This document shows, in pieces, positions 24,752 to 35,377 of a stretch of 64,000 nucleotides of DNA. Numbering within the stretch: the stretch's first letter is position 1; each line of letters begins with the position of its first letter. The translations under genes were made by a program, and so were the position numbers. The stretch covers positions 3,146,001 through 3,210,000 of the forward strand of contig NZ_CP072913.1 of NCBI RefSeq assembly GCF_017968885.1, written 5' to 3'. This stretch comes from Pseudomonas sp. Tri1 (GTDB taxonomy: Bacteria > Pseudomonadota > Gammaproteobacteria > Pseudomonadales > Pseudomonadaceae). The notes under the pieces are model-generated. The model had not been told where the DNA came from. It made no database searches and worked only from the letters and a program-made list of their open reading frames with translations.

Positions 24752-25399
24752 ATGAAAAGGCGAGCCAAATACCAATGCCCGACCGCGTTGCTGATGCTGG
24801 GCCTGCTGCTCAGCGGCATGGCTCACGGCGAAGGGCTGGAGGAGCGGCTACGGGCGCAACTGCGCAGTACTACCGCGCAGTTGCAAGCCCTGCAGAGCGA
24901 GCAGGCCCAGGCCAGCGCCGCTCGCCAGGCTGCGGAAAACCAGGCCAAAGAGGCCCAGGCACAGATCAAGCAATTGACCGCGCAACTGACCAAGGCCCAG
25001 GCCCTGATCGAACAACTGGCCGGGCAGCAGCAAAACCTGCAGAGCCAGGCCCAGGCGCAGGTGGCGGCCAGCAACGAACAGGTCGGCAAGTTCAAGAAAG
25101 CCTATGAAGAGCTGTTGGCCCTGGCCCGTGGCAAAGAGACCGAGCGGGCCCGCCTGGAGGGACAATTGACCGAGCGTGACACACAAGTGCAGCAATGTTC
25201 GGTCAAGAATCAGCAAATGTACGAAGTCGCCAAGACGCTGCTGCATGCCTACGAAACCATCGATGTGACCGACATCATGAAGATCCGCCAGCCGTTCGCG
25301 GCCAGGGCTCGGGTGCGTTTCGAGGAGCTGGCCCAGGGCTTTGGCGATGATCTCTACAAGAACCGTTTCGATGCGCCCCAGGCCTCGATCACTCACTGA
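24752..25399 (+). CDS. Periplasmic coiled-coil protein
   Basis: The 215-residue protein has a signal peptide (cleavage near AHG) and then about 120 residues of Gln/Ala-rich heptads (LQALQSEQAQAS, IKQLTAQLTKAQ) predicted as a long coiled coil, with a short C-terminal helical domain. GGGAGG precedes the start. It lies 15 bp after the porin gene in the same operon (position of PA0697). A role as a periplasmic spacer or scaffold is inference. Confidence 0.75.
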   Translation: MKRRAKYQCPTALLMLGLLLSGMAHGEGLEERLRAQLRSTTAQLQALQSEQAQASAARQAAENQAKEAQAQIKQLTAQLTKAQALIEQLAGQQQNLQSQAQAQVAASNEQVGKFKKAYEELLALARGKETERARLEGQLTERDTQVQQCSVKNQQMYEVAKTLLHAYETIDVTDIMKIRQPFAARARVRFEELAQGFGDDLYKNRFDAPQASITH

Positions 25400-25418
25400 T
25401 TAGCAAGGAAGAATCGAC

Positions 25419-25898
25419 ATGACTTCAATGATCGAACACGTCTCGGTAAAGTCCTTGACCGAACTGTTGCAGGCCGCTGGATACCGGGTCAACGAAACCG
25501 AGCAGAACGGTATCGTGCAGTTGCTCAGCGCCAGCCAGGGCATCGGGTATGCGGTGCGCTTCGGCAACTTGACGCCGACGGCGGGCGAGTACCTGGACTT
25601 CACCTTTAGCTGCGCCTTACGCGTGCAAGGCGAGTTACCGGCCGGGTTGGCGGAACTGTGGAACGCCTCGCGCCGCTTTGCCCGGTTGTCGCTGCAGGGT
25701 GAATTCCTGGTGATGGAAATGGACGTGGTGGTCGCGGCAGGCGTAAGCGCCGATCACTTGCGCAGCCATCTGGAGCTATGGGATCGCCTGTTGCAGGAAT
25801 TTATTGTCTACCTGCGTGAGTACAGCCAGAACGCGGCGCGGATGCAACCCCCCGCCGAGCCCGTCGAGGTCTCCTTGGAAGAGGCCGTCGCATCGTGA
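25419..25898 (+). CDS. YbjN-domain protein
   Basis: The 159-residue cytoplasmic protein resembles the YbjN / type III chaperone-like fold (LTELLQAAGYRVNETEQNG, YLDFTFSCALRVQG, RFARLSLQGEFLVMEMDVVV). Such small alpha/beta proteins often act as chaperones or regulators of secretion. AAGGAAG precedes the ATG and the stop overlaps the next start by 4 bases. Specific function unknown. Confidence 0.75.
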   Translation: MTSMIEHVSVKSLTELLQAAGYRVNETEQNGIVQLLSASQGIGYAVRFGNLTPTAGEYLDFTFSCALRVQGELPAGLAELWNASRRFARLSLQGEFLVMEMDVVVAAGVSADHLRSHLELWDRLLQEFIVYLREYSQNAARMQPPAEPVEVSLEEAVAS

Positions 25899-26839
25899 AA
25901 AAACCAACCTTCGTCATCAGCGCCGCGGCGCTGGGGCTGATCGCCGTGGCGCTGGTGCTTGGTCTGCGGCCGGGAAGCGATCCGGTCGCCGCGGTACAGA
26001 CCGTCAGCGTGGTTGCGGCTGACGCGCCAAGCCTGGCGCGGCTGGGCAACCAGCAAGTCAGCCCCGATGAACTCAAGGCGTTGCTTGCAACCCTGGCCCC
26101 TGAGGTTCGCCAGCAAATGCGTGGCAATCGGGCCGCGCTGGAGGGCTGGATCCGGGCGCGGCTGGCGGAAAAAGCCGTGCTGGAGCAAGCCGATGCCCAG
26201 GGTTGGCGGCAGCGTCCGGAAGTGGAGCGCCAGACGCAGGCTGCCGTCGAGCAAATCGTCTTTCGCGACTACTTGCAGTCAGTCAGCCAGGTGCCGGCCG
26301 AGTATCCCAGTGAGGAAGAGTTGAGGCAGGCTTACGACGCCGGCAAAGCCAACTGGACCGCGCCAGCGTTGTACCGCGTGAGTCAGATTTTCCTGGCGGC
26401 GACCGAGCCGCAAACGGTAGAGGCGGTGCGCCGGCAAGCACTGGAACTGAGTAAAAAAGCCCAGTCGTCGCCCGCCGATTTTGCTGCCCTGGCCAGCCGC
26501 TTTTCCCAGGATCGCGCCAGTGCCGAGCGTGGTGGCGACAGTGGTTTGCAGCCACTGCAGCAACTGGTTCCGCAAGTGCGTGAGGCGGTGGCTCGGTTGA
26601 AAGTCGGAGCGGTATCGGACCCGGTGCAGAGCGCGGCGGGGTTCCATGTGATCAAGCTCACCGAACTGCAACCGGCCCGGGAGGCGACCCTGGACGAAGT
26701 CCGCGAACGCCTGACCCAGGCCTTGCGCGCCCAGCGCCAGGAGCAGATCGCCAAGGCCTATCTGGACGGCATGCTCGATACCGCGACCTTGAGCATTGAT
26801 GGGGCGCAGTTGAGCAAGGTGTTGGAAGAGGCGCTTTAG
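25895..26839 (+). CDS. PpiC/parvulin-type peptidyl-prolyl isomerase, membrane-anchored
   Basis: The 314-residue protein has an N-terminal signal anchor (AALGLIAVALVLGL), a helical SurA/PrsA-like region and a parvulin domain (about 165-260) with YRVSQIFLA, FAALASRFSQD, GGDSGLQ and GFHVIKL. It would help fold outer-membrane or secreted clients of this operon in the periplasm. It begins with GTG overlapping the YbjN stop. It is the last gene of the operon, matching PA0699. Confidence 0.88.
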   Translation: MKKPTFVISAAALGLIAVALVLGLRPGSDPVAAVQTVSVVAADAPSLARLGNQQVSPDELKALLATLAPEVRQQMRGNRAALEGWIRARLAEKAVLEQADAQGWRQRPEVERQTQAAVEQIVFRDYLQSVSQVPAEYPSEEELRQAYDAGKANWTAPALYRVSQIFLAATEPQTVEAVRRQALELSKKAQSSPADFAALASRFSQDRASAERGGDSGLQPLQQLVPQVREAVARLKVGAVSDPVQSAAGFHVIKLTELQPAREATLDEVRERLTQALRAQRQEQIAKAYLDGMLDTATLSIDGAQLSKVLEEAL

Positions 26840-26914
26840 CCTCGACAATTTTAGAAGTGAACACCTTTGTGGAGAGGGGACTTAGCGAAACGTCGTACCC
26901 CACCGCTGGGCTGA

Positions 26915-27000
26915 GGGAGCAAAGCTTGCTCGCGATGCAAGCGCCTCGGTTCCCTGGGCGACCGCGCCATCTTCATCGCGGGCAAGCCTTGCTCCCACAG
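26915..27000. repeat. REP pair (inverted)
   Basis: Two divergent REP copies (GGGAGCAAAGCTTGCTCGCGAT at the left, ATCGCGGGCAAGCCTTGC at the right) lie between the PpiC gene and the LysR gene. The pair can fold into a large stem and may terminate the operon. A short segment with ATAAATCCCCTCACCACAGG follows. Confidence 0.8.
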
Positions 27001-27087
27001 ATAAATCCCCTCACCACAGGGGATATGTTGTAACTGGAAGCGATCGCGCAGCCCCCGCTTATTCGTACAACTGACAGGGAGTCACCA

Positions 27088-28068
27088 ATGTCATTCACCG
27101 AGCCCGCAGGACGCCAGGCTGTCACCCCCTATCGCACGCCGTTGCGTGCCCCCGTCTCCTGGCTGGCACTGACCAGCGCTATCGAACCCCAGGTGGCGCA
27201 GTGTTTTCTGGTCAGTGCCCGTTGCGGCTGTTTCATGCAAGCGGCCCGCAGCCTCAACGTCAAGGCAACCTGGTTGCGCAAGCAACTGGCACATCTGGAG
27301 GCGCGGCTGCAATGCACGCTGTTCAGCTTCGAGGGCAGCGCCTTGACCCTCAGTCGTGAAGGCCGGCAATTACAGGCGCGGTTGATCGCCCAGGCCCATG
27401 AAGGCCCGCTGCCATTGACCGATCAACCGCTGATTCGCCTGGCCGTGGCCGAGTCGATCCTGCATGACATCCTGGGCCGTGACCTGATCTCCTTGCTGCG
27501 CCGCAATGCCCGCGTGCGGTTGCAGATCATCACCCTGGACAGCGAACTGGCGCTGCAGGCTGTCACTGCCGACCTGGTGCTGTGGTTGAGCGATGCCCAT
27601 GTCACGGTGCCTGGGCCGAGTTTCTCCACGCTGGCGCCAGAACGGCTGGCGCGCCTGGATTATCTGCCGCACATCGCCAAACGCTATTCAAGATTGGCGA
27701 CCCGCCCCAGCTGCCTGGACGACCTGAACGACTACATGCTGGTGCAATGGCAGGCGGACCGCCAGGTGGACAATTTCGCGCCGTGGAACGCCCTGCTGGA
27801 GCAACGCCGTGCGGGTGTGGTGCAGGTGCAATCCTACGAGCTGATGTTGGAGATGATTCGCTGCAGCGCCTGCATCGGCCTGCTGCCGCAGTACATGCGC
27901 CACTTCGACCGAGGTCTGGTCGCCTTGCCGGGACTGTTCGGCCCGCCAATGCAGCGCCACCTGTGGATGGCAGTCAACACCCAGGCCCAAGATTCGCCAG
28001 AGGTGCAGATGCTCGTCGAGCTGATTCACCACACACTGGATGAGCGCAGGGAGTGGTTTCAACCCTAG
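27088..28068 (+). CDS. LysR-family transcriptional regulator
   Basis: The 326-residue protein has a winged-helix N-terminus (FLVSARCGCFMQAARSLNVKATWLRKQLAHLEARLQ) preceded by about 35 extra residues, and a periplasmic-binding-like effector domain. It follows the TpsB/ExbBD operon in the same orientation, as PA0701 does in P. aeruginosa, so it may regulate that operon. CAGGGAG lies before the start. Confidence 0.85.
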   Translation: MSFTEPAGRQAVTPYRTPLRAPVSWLALTSAIEPQVAQCFLVSARCGCFMQAARSLNVKATWLRKQLAHLEARLQCTLFSFEGSALTLSREGRQLQARLIAQAHEGPLPLTDQPLIRLAVAESILHDILGRDLISLLRRNARVRLQIITLDSELALQAVTADLVLWLSDAHVTVPGPSFSTLAPERLARLDYLPHIAKRYSRLATRPSCLDDLNDYMLVQWQADRQVDNFAPWNALLEQRRAGVVQVQSYELMLEMIRCSACIGLLPQYMRHFDRGLVALPGLFGPPMQRHLWMAVNTQAQDSPEVQMLVELIHHTLDERREWFQP

Positions 28069-28087
28069 TTGGCATCGCGATAAACCC

Positions 28088-28176
28088 GTGGGAGAGAGCT
28101 TGCTCGCGATGGCGGCATGTCAGTCAATGTTGATATTGCTGGACCACCGCTATCGCGAGCAGGTTCGCTCCCACAA
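28088..28176. repeat. REP pair (inverted)
   Basis: GTGGGAGAGAGCTTGCTCGC (left) and ATCGCGAGCAGGTTCGCTCC (right) form an inverted REP pair between the LysR and GNAT genes, the same family as the tandem array at 17.1-17.6 kb. Confidence 0.85.
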
Positions 28177-28247
28177 GGGGCGCTGGCAGCCTGGAGGATT
28201 GGAGGCTTATAGTGATTGGCCTTGTCATCCCTCCAGGGAGGAGCCGC

Positions 28248-28745
28248 ATGTCCGAGTCATCGATCACCCTCGCACGCTTCACCGAAGCCCATATCACCGG
28301 GGTCACTGCGCTCTACAACGATCCGGCGGTAACCCGCCAGGTGCTACAGATGCCTTTCCAGTCCACCGACGTCTGGCGCAAGCGCCTGGCGGTGGATGAC
28401 GAACGCCTGGTGAAACTGGTGGCGCTGCATCAGGGCGAGGTCATCGGCAATCTCGGGTTGGAGCAGTACTCGCGCATCCGTCGCGCTCATTGCGGCAGTC
28501 TGGGCATGGGTGTGGCAGTCGCCTGGCAGGGCAAGGGCGTGGGCTCGATGCTGCTGGCCGCCGCGCTGGACGTGGCGGACAATTGGATGAATCTGCGTCG
28601 GGTCGAGTTGACGGTCTACGCGGACAACGAGGCCGCCATTGGACTGTATCGAAAATTCGGCTTCGAAACCGAAGGCCTGATGCGCGACTATGCTGTGCGT
28701 GACGGGCGCTGGGTGGATACCCTGGCCATGGCGCGGTTACGCTGA
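28248..28745 (+). CDS. GNAT family N-acetyltransferase
   Basis: The 165-residue protein is RimJ/RimL- or PhnO-like: acetyl-CoA binding region MGVAVAWQGKGVGSMLLAAAL and the late motif ADNEAAIGLYRKFGFETEGLMRDYAVRDG. GGGAGGAG sits 4-5 nt before ATG 28248. Acceptor unknown. An upstream in-frame codon at 28212 is not preceded by a ribosome site. Confidence 0.88.
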   Translation: MSESSITLARFTEAHITGVTALYNDPAVTRQVLQMPFQSTDVWRKRLAVDDERLVKLVALHQGEVIGNLGLEQYSRIRRAHCGSLGMGVAVAWQGKGVGSMLLAAALDVADNWMNLRRVELTVYADNEAAIGLYRKFGFETEGLMRDYAVRDGRWVDTLAMARLR

Positions 28746-28842
28746 AGGATCTGCGGTCGGGCGAAGTGGCTTTTACGTACGGCGGCCTCTTGAACCTGTC
28801 ATCATCGCGTTTCGCAGCAAGCCCTTATTCGAGGAACAGCGC

Positions 28843-29337
28843 ATGGACGATGTACAGCAATTGGGCGAGATGCTTCGTCACTACGCCGACAGTGAGGCGC
28901 ACAAGAAACAACAGCACCAGGCCCAGGCAACGGTGTGGGCAGAGCAGATCGAGGCGTTGTACGGGCAGATCGAGCGGTGGCTGGCTCCCGTCGTGGCGCC
29001 GAACCTCCTGGAGTTGAACCGCGAGGCGTACGTGGCGCATGGGCCGAGTGTTCCTGCTGAAACGTCCCCCTTCAAGACAGAAAAACTGACCGTATCCATT
29101 ACCGGCAAGCCCGTGGAGTTCGTACCCGATGTAATGGGCGCGGGTGGGCAGATTTCCTTGTCGATCATGGGGCTGACTGCCACGCGTTACGGCAGCATCT
29201 CGCTGGTTTGCCAGCCACCTTCGATGCAGTGGCAATGGCGTCGGACCAATGGCCTGAAGGACCCGGACACCTTTACCTTCGACGCAGACTTTCTCGCACA
29301 GCAGTTGCAAAGCCTGATACCGCGCGAGCGGGGCTGA
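28843..29337 (+). CDS. Conserved hypothetical protein
   Basis: A 164-residue soluble protein with a helical N-terminal third (LRHYADSEAHKKQQHQAQA) and a beta-rich remainder (KLTVSITGKPVEFVPD, YGSISLVCQP). No signal peptide or membrane segment. GAGGA is 7 nt before ATG 28843. I do not recognise a family; it stands alone between the GNAT and lipoprotein genes. Confidence 0.7.
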   Translation: MDDVQQLGEMLRHYADSEAHKKQQHQAQATVWAEQIEALYGQIERWLAPVVAPNLLELNREAYVAHGPSVPAETSPFKTEKLTVSITGKPVEFVPDVMGAGGQISLSIMGLTATRYGSISLVCQPPSMQWQWRRTNGLKDPDTFTFDADFLAQQLQSLIPRERG

Positions 29338-29429
29338 AACACTTCCTCTCTCGGGGCAGGCAAAAAACCGTCGATTGGCTATACCTGTAATTCCCGGCCT
29401 CTTCTCGTGTGGCTTACAGGAGTGACAGC

Positions 29430-30101
29430 ATGAAATTCACGTCAATGATTGGCGCCGTATGCATCGCCTCGCTTGCCCTGGCCGGTTGTTCCAGCAAGGT
29501 CACTCAGCCGGATGAATACTCCGGCTTCCTGGGGGACTACAGTCGGCTCAAGGAGGAAAAGTCGCCGTCGGGGGCCGAGGTCATGCGCTGGGTCGATCCC
29601 AAGATCGATCCGGGCAAGTACACCAGCCTTTACATCGAACCGACACAGCTTTATCCCAAGCCGCAGCCGACTGTCAGGATCCCCCAGGCGACCTTGTCCG
29701 GCATCACCGCTTACTACGACCAGGCGCTCATGCGCGAAGCGGGCAAATCCTTGCCCTTGGCAACCGCGCCCGGGCCGGGAGTATTGGTGATGCGCGCAGC
29801 CATTACCGCAGTCAGCAGCAAGACCGAAGGCCTGAAACCCTATGAGGTGGTTCCGATTGCACTGGTGGCCGCCGCCGTCAGCACTGCCAGTGGCATTCGC
29901 GACCAGGAAACCACGCTCGGCACCGAAGCGGTATTCCTCGACGGTGGCAGCCATGCAGTGGTCGCCCAGGTGGTGCGCAAGGGTACAGGCAAGCCACTGT
30001 CCAACGAGTCCCAGGTGATGAAGCCCGATGATGTCAAAGGCGTCATCGATGGCTGGGCGGCTGATTTGCACCAGTCGTTTTTAAAGCTCAAGGCTAAATA
30101 G
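29430..30101 (+). CDS. DUF3313-type lipoprotein
   Basis: The 223-residue protein has a lipobox LALAGC (Cys near residue 19) and the DUF3313 pattern: [13 protein letters not shown], then [11 protein letters not shown] and an alanine-rich segment [12 protein letters not shown] followed by [10 protein letters not shown]. It should be anchored to the outer membrane on the periplasmic side. CAGGAGTGAC precedes ATG 29430. Function unknown. Confidence 0.82.
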   Translation: MKFTSMIGAVCIASLALAGCSSKVTQPDEYSGFLGDYSRLKEEKSPSGAEVMRWVDPKIDPGKYTSLYIEPTQLYPKPQPTVRIPQATLSGITAYYDQALMREAGKSLPLATAPGPGVLVMRAAITAVSSKTEGLKPYEVVPIALVAAAVSTASGIRDQETTLGTEAVFLDGGSHAVVAQVVRKGTGKPLSNESQVMKPDDVKGVIDGWAADLHQSFLKLKAK

Positions 30102-30211
30102 CGCCAACACCGCCAAGCCATGACTTTTTATGTCCAACCATAGGTCGCAGAACCATTTCATGGTTAACTCCGGCCTCCACCATTTTCAAACATGTCAGAA
30201 GGAATTCATTC

Positions 30212-30712
30212 ATGGCTCAAGTCACTCTCAAAGGCAACCCGGTTCAAGTCAACGGCCAGTTGCCGCAAGCCGGTTCCAAGGCACCAGCCTTTTCCCTGGT
30301 GGCTGGTAATCTGTCCGACGTCACCCTGGCGAGCTTTGCCGGCAAGCGCAAAGTGCTGAACATCTTCCCTAGCGTCGACACCCCGACCTGCGCCACCTCC
30401 GTGCGCAAGTTCAACGCTCAGGCCAATGATCTGAATAACACGGTGGTGCTGTGCATCTCCGCCGACCTGCCATTCGCCCAGGCGCGTTTCTGTGGTGCCG
30501 AAGGCCTGGAAAACGTCCAGAACCTGTCCACCCTGCGCGGTCGTGAGTTCATCGAAAACTACGGTGTGGCTATCGCCGACGGCCCGCTGAAAGGCCTGAC
30601 CGCCCGTGCCGTGGTCGTGCTGGATGAAAACGACACCGTGCTGCACAGCGAGCTGGTCAAGGAAATCGGTGAGGAGCCGAACTACGACGCTGCGATCGCC
30701 GTGCTTAAGTAA
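30212..30712 (+). CDS. tpx: Thiol peroxidase
   Basis: The 166-residue atypical 2-Cys peroxiredoxin reduces peroxides with thioredoxin as donor. The peroxidatic Cys60 is in DTPTCATS and the resolving Cys94 in ARFCGAEG, the canonical Tpx spacing. Other Tpx segments are [11 protein letters not shown] and NLSTLRG. GAAGGAATT precedes the ATG. A strong terminator follows, so it is a single-gene unit. Confidence 0.97.
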   Translation: MAQVTLKGNPVQVNGQLPQAGSKAPAFSLVAGNLSDVTLASFAGKRKVLNIFPSVDTPTCATSVRKFNAQANDLNNTVVLCISADLPFAQARFCGAEGLENVQNLSTLRGREFIENYGVAIADGPLKGLTARAVVVLDENDTVLHSELVKEIGEEPNYDAAIAVLK

Positions 30713-30731
30713 CGTATTTATTACAATTATT

Positions 30732-30760
30732 AACGGCCTGGTCATGTCCAGGCCGTTTTC
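30732..30760 (+). terminator. Terminator of tpx
   Basis: A perfect 10-bp stem (AACGGCCTGG 30732-30741 with CCAGGCCGTT 30748-30757) and TCATGT loop, ending in TTTTC, 20 bp after the tpx stop. Confidence 0.9.
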
Positions 30761-30889
30761 ATTTGTGTTTCAAGGCCTTAGCCGACTATGCGACGCGTAA
30801 GCCAAAGGTAAATTGCCGGTAAAGGCGCTTTGCTAAATACCCGCCAGTGCTTATCGTTCAGCCTCCCGTAAAAGAAGCCCACGCGCCCA

Positions 30890-32206
30890 ATGGTTGATCA
30901 CTCCATGCAATCCTCTGTTTCCCGTCATTCCCGTCGCTGGCTGTTCGGCCTGCTTGTCATACTGGTCGTCGCGTTGCTGGCCTGGAAATTCTGGCCCGCC
31001 GGTCCGGACCAAAAAAACGGGGCAGGGCAGAAGGCTGCGGCCGGACACATGGGGCGCTCCGGGGGCATGCGGCCCGGGTTTGGCGGGGCAACGGGGCCGA
31101 TCCCGGTGCGGGTGGCCCCAGCGGTCACCGGGGACTTCCCGCTGTACTACAAGGCGTTGGGCACTGTCACGGCCCTCAATACGATCAATGTGCGCAGCCG
31201 AGTGGGCGGTGAGCTGGTCAAGGTTGCTTTCGAAGAAGGGCAAATGGTCAAGGCCGGGGACCTGCTGGTCGAAATCGACCCGCGTCCGTACCAGAACGCC
31301 TTGCTCCAGGCCGAAGGCACGCTGCTGCAGAACCAGGCCCAATTGAAGAATGCCCAGGTGGACCTTGAGCGTTATCGCGGCCTGTATGCCGAGGACAGCA
31401 TTGCCAAGCAGACCCTCGACACCGCCGCTGCGCTGGTGGGCCAGTACCAGGGCACGGTCAAGACCAACCAGGCGGCGGTCAACGATGCCAAGCTCAACCT
31501 GGAGTTCACCAAGATCCGCGCGCCGATCTCCGGCCGGGTCGGTCTGCGGCAACTGGACGTCGGCAACCTGGTGGCAGCCAACGATACCACGGCCCTGGCG
31601 GTCATCACCCAGACCCAACCCATCAGCGTCGTCTTCACCCTGCCGGAAAACAGCCTGGACACGGTGCTGGCCCGCTACCGCAGCGGGGCGAAACTGCCGG
31701 TCGAAGCCTGGGACCGTGGCGATGTGAAACTCCAGGCCAGTGGTGTACTGCAAAGCCTGGACAACCAGATTGATGTCACCACCGGCACCCTGAAATTCAA
31801 GGCCCGCTACGAGAACCGCGACCAGTCGCTGTTCCCCAACCAGTTCGTCAACGTACGCCTGTTGGCCGACACTCTCAAAGGCGTGGTCCTGGCGCCGACC
31901 GCCGCCATTCAGTTCGGCACCAACGGCACCTTCGTCTATGCCTTGGAGGGTGACAAAAAGGTCACCATCAGAAAGTTGAAGATTGGCGCCAGCGACGGTG
32001 AGCACACGGTGGTGACTGAAGGCCTGGCGGCAGGCGACCGGGTCGTGCTTGAAGGCACCGACCGCTTGAAAGAGGGTAGCGAAGTGGAAGTGGTCAACGA
32101 CAGCCAGGACGTGCCCACCACGCCGACCGAGCACCTGCAAGGCAAAACCGCGGCGACCCCGACTGAACCGGCGGCCGCCGACAAGGCGAAAAAGGGCGGC
32201 GCATGA
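30890..32206 (+). CDS. muxA: RND efflux periplasmic adaptor subunit MuxA
   Basis: The 438-residue membrane-fusion protein has an N-terminal membrane segment ([18 protein letters not shown]), a biotinyl-lipoyl half-motif ([24 protein letters not shown]), an alpha-hairpin and beta-barrel domain ([12 protein letters not shown]). It is the first gene of a four-gene operon with two RND pumps and an outer-membrane factor, the arrangement of MuxABC-OpmB / MdtABC. The ATG at 30905 is an alternative start; neither has a strong ribosome site. The stop overlaps muxB. Confidence 0.9.
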   Translation: MVDHSMQSSVSRHSRRWLFGLLVILVVALLAWKFWPAGPDQKNGAGQKAAAGHMGRSGGMRPGFGGATGPIPVRVAPAVTGDFPLYYKALGTVTALNTINVRSRVGGELVKVAFEEGQMVKAGDLLVEIDPRPYQNALLQAEGTLLQNQAQLKNAQVDLERYRGLYAEDSIAKQTLDTAAALVGQYQGTVKTNQAAVNDAKLNLEFTKIRAPISGRVGLRQLDVGNLVAANDTTALAVITQTQPISVVFTLPENSLDTVLARYRSGAKLPVEAWDRGDVKLQASGVLQSLDNQIDVTTGTLKFKARYENRDQSLFPNQFVNVRLLADTLKGVVLAPTAAIQFGTNGTFVYALEGDKKVTIRKLKIGASDGEHTVVTEGLAAGDRVVLEGTDRLKEGSEVEVVNDSQDVPTTPTEHLQGKTAATPTEPAAADKAKKGGA

Positions 32207-35200
32207 ATCTCTCGCGGCTGTTCATCCTTCGTCCGGTCGCCACGACCCTGAGCATGCTGGCGATCGTCCTGGCTGGCCTGATCGCCTATCGACTGCTGCC
32301 GGTATCGGCATTGCCCCAGGTCGATTACCCGACCATTCGTGTGATGACCCTGTACCCGGGCGCCAGCCCCGATGTGATGACCAGCGCGGTGACCGCTCCC
32401 CTGGAGCGCCAATTCGGGCAGATGCCGGGCCTGACGCAGATGGCGTCCACCAGTTCCGGCGGCGCGTCGGTGATTACCCTGCGCTTCAACCTCGACATCA
32501 ACATGGACGTTGCCGAGCAGCAGGTGCAGGCGGCAATCAACGCGGCCACCAATCTGTTGCCCAAGGACCTGCCAGCGCCGCCGGTGTACAACAAGGTCAA
32601 CCCGGCCGATACCCCGGTGCTGACCCTGGCAATTACCTCCAAGACCATGCTGTTGCCCAAGCTCAATGACTTGGTGGACACCCGTATGGCGCAGAAAATC
32701 GCCCAGATCAGTGGGGTCGGCATGGTCACCATCGCCGGTGGCCAGCGCCAGGCCGTGCGGATCAAGGTCAACCCCGAGGCCCTGGCGGCCAACGGGCTGA
32801 ACCTGGCGGATGTGCGCACCCTGATCGGTGCTTCCAACGTCAACCAGCCCAAGGGCAACTTCGACGGCCCGACCCGGGTCTCGATGCTCGACGCCAACGA
32901 CCAGTTGACCTCGCCCAAAGACTACGCCGAACTGATTCTGGCCTACGCCAACGGTGCGCCGTTGCGGCTCAAGGACGTGGCGCAGATCGTCGACGGTGCC
33001 GAAAACGAACGCCTCGCCGCCTGGGCCAATGAAAACCAGGCCGTGCTGCTGAATATCCAGCGCCAGCCGGGGGCCAACGTCATCGAAGTGGTGGACCGGA
33101 TCAAGGCCCTGCTGCCGAGCATCACCGACAACCTGCCGGCCGGCCTGGACGTCACCGTGCTCACCGACCGCACTCAGACCATCCGCGCCTCGGTCACCGA
33201 CGTGCAGCATGAATTGCTGATCGCCATCGTCCTGGTGGTCATGGTGACGTTCCTGTTCCTGCGCCGCGTCAGCGCTACCATCATCCCGTCGGTGGCCGTG
33301 CCGCTGTCCTTGATCGGCACGTTTGGGGTGATGTACCTGGCCGGATTCTCCATCAACAACCTGACGCTGATGGCCCTGACCATCGCCACCGGTTTCGTGG
33401 TGGACGATGCCATTGTCATGCTGGAGAACATCGCCCGGTTCATCGAGGAGGGCGACAGCCCGTTGCAGGCCGCGCTCAAGGGCGCGAAGCAGATCGGTTT
33501 CACGCTGATTTCCCTGACGCTGTCGCTGATCGCGGTGCTGATCCCGCTGCTGTTCATGGCCGACGTGGTCGGGCGACTGTTCCGCGAGTTCGCCATCACG
33601 CTTGCGGTGGCGATCCTGATTTCCCTGGTGGTATCCCTGACCCTGACACCAATGATGTGCGCGCGGTTGCTCAAGCGTGAGCCCAAGGAAGCGGAGCAGG
33701 GCCGTTTCTACCGTGCCAGCGGTGCCTGGATCGACTGGCTGATCGCCGCCTACGGGCGCAAGCTGCAGTGGGTGCTCAAGCATCAGCCGTTGACCCTGCT
33801 GGTGGCGGTGGGCAGCCTGGTGCTGACGGTGGTGCTGTACCTGGCCGTGCCCAAGGGCTTTTTTCCGGTGCAGGACACCGGGGTGATCCAGGGCATTTCC
33901 GAGGCGCCGCAATCGATTTCCTTCGCCGCCATGAGCGAGCGTCAGCAGGAACTGGCCAAGGTGATCCTCGCCGACCCGGCGGTGGAGAGTCTGTCTTCCT
34001 ATATCGGCGTGGATGGCGACAACGCCACGCTCAACAGCGGCCGGCTGCTGATCAACCTCAAGCCCCACAGCGAACGGGATGACAGTGCCAGCGAGATCAT
34101 TGCCCGCTTGCAACCGCAATTGGATCGTCTGGTGGGCATCCGCCTGTTCATGCAGCCGGTGCAGGACCTGACCATTGAAGATCGGGTCAGCCGCACCCAG
34201 TACCAGTTTAGTCTGTCGTCGCCAGACGCCGAGTTGCTCAGCCTCTGGAGCGGTCGTCTGGTCGAGGCCCTGGGCCGCCAGCCGGAGCTGACTGACGTCG
34301 CCAGCGACCTGCAGGACAAAGGCCTGCAGGTTTACCTGGTGATAGACCGTGATGCCGCCTCACGCCTGGGCGTGTCGGTGTCGAACATCACCGATGCGCT
34401 GTATGACGCGTTCGGTCAGCGGCAGATTTCCACCATCTACACCCAGGCCAGCCAGTACCGCGTGGTGTTGCAAGCACAGGCCGGGGAGCGGATCGGGCCG
34501 CAGGCGCTGGATCAGATTCACGTCAAGACCACCGATGGCGGCCAGGTGCGGCTGTCGAGCCTGGCGCGCGTCGAGGAGCGCCAGGCGCAACTGGCGATTG
34601 CCCATATCGGCCAGTTTCCGGCGGTGATGATGTCGTTCAACCTAGCCCCGGGCGTAGCCCTCGGGCATGCGGTGGATGTAATCGAGAAGGTCCAGCAGGA
34701 CATCGGCATGCCGGTAGGCGTGCAGACCGAGTTCCAGGGCGCGGCCCAGGCGTTTCAGGCATCGCTGTCGAGCACCTTGCTGCTGATCCTGGCGGCGGTG
34801 GTGACCATGTACATCGTCCTGGGCGTGCTCTACGAGAGCTACATCCACCCGATCACCATCCTCTCGACCTTGCCCTCGGCAGCCATCGGCGCCTTGCTGG
34901 CGTTGATCATCAGTGGCAACGATTTGGGCATGATCGCGATCATCGGCATCATCTTGCTGATTGGCATCGTCAAGAAGAACGCGATCATGATGATCGACTT
35001 CGCCCTCGACGCCGAACGCAATCAGGGCATGGACCCGCAAACGGCGATCTACCAGGCCGCGCTGCTGCGCTTCCGGCCGATCCTGATGACCACCCTGGCG
35101 GCGTTGTTCGGCGCGGTGCCGCTGATGTTTGCCACCGGTTCCGGTGCCGAATTGCGGCAACCCCTGGGATTGGTGATGGTGGGCGGGTTGTTGGTGAGCC

Positions 35201-35298
35201 AGGTACTGACGTTGTTCACCACGCCGGTGATCTACCTGTATTTCGACCGTTTGGGGCGGCGGTTTGCCAGGCCTGATGGGAAAGAGGTGCGGGTATGA
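32203..35298 (+). CDS. muxB: RND efflux transporter MuxB
   Basis: The 1031-residue proton-driven inner-membrane pump shows HAE1 features: N-terminal [16 protein letters not shown], membrane helix 4 with the proton-relay Asp pair ([16 protein letters not shown]), and [15 protein letters not shown] near the end. In MuxABC/MdtABC systems the two different RND chains assemble as a heterotrimer. It overlaps muxA by 4 bases. Substrates reported for P. aeruginosa MuxABC include novobiocin and aztreonam; these are not proven here. Confidence 0.95.
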   Translation: MNLSRLFILRPVATTLSMLAIVLAGLIAYRLLPVSALPQVDYPTIRVMTLYPGASPDVMTSAVTAPLERQFGQMPGLTQMASTSSGGASVITLRFNLDINMDVAEQQVQAAINAATNLLPKDLPAPPVYNKVNPADTPVLTLAITSKTMLLPKLNDLVDTRMAQKIAQISGVGMVTIAGGQRQAVRIKVNPEALAANGLNLADVRTLIGASNVNQPKGNFDGPTRVSMLDANDQLTSPKDYAELILAYANGAPLRLKDVAQIVDGAENERLAAWANENQAVLLNIQRQPGANVIEVVDRIKALLPSITDNLPAGLDVTVLTDRTQTIRASVTDVQHELLIAIVLVVMVTFLFLRRVSATIIPSVAVPLSLIGTFGVMYLAGFSINNLTLMALTIATGFVVDDAIVMLENIARFIEEGDSPLQAALKGAKQIGFTLISLTLSLIAVLIPLLFMADVVGRLFREFAITLAVAILISLVVSLTLTPMMCARLLKREPKEAEQGRFYRASGAWIDWLIAAYGRKLQWVLKHQPLTLLVAVGSLVLTVVLYLAVPKGFFPVQDTGVIQGISEAPQSISFAAMSERQQELAKVILADPAVESLSSYIGVDGDNATLNSGRLLINLKPHSERDDSASEIIARLQPQLDRLVGIRLFMQPVQDLTIEDRVSRTQYQFSLSSPDAELLSLWSGRLVEALGRQPELTDVASDLQDKGLQVYLVIDRDAASRLGVSVSNITDALYDAFGQRQISTIYTQASQYRVVLQAQAGERIGPQALDQIHVKTTDGGQVRLSSLARVEERQAQLAIAHIGQFPAVMMSFNLAPGVALGHAVDVIEKVQQDIGMPVGVQTEFQGAAQAFQASLSSTLLLILAAVVTMYIVLGVLYESYIHPITILSTLPSAAIGALLALIISGNDLGMIAIIGIILLIGIVKKNAIMMIDFALDAERNQGMDPQTAIYQAALLRFRPILMTTLAALFGAVPLMFATGSGAELRQPLGLVMVGGLLVSQVLTLFTTPVIYLYFDRLGRRFARPDGKEVRV

Positions 35299-35377
35299 CG
35301 GCGACGCCCGGAATGCTGGAGCATCTGCGACGAGGGGGCGGTTCTCGCTCATGGCCTGAAATCTGGGGCGGCTTCTG

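Noticed and set aside
31936..34119. 727-codon minus-strand open frame opposite muxA/muxB
   Set aside because: It is antisense to two clear RND genes, is His/Gln/Gly-rich as expected from high-GC third positions, and has no recognisable domain.
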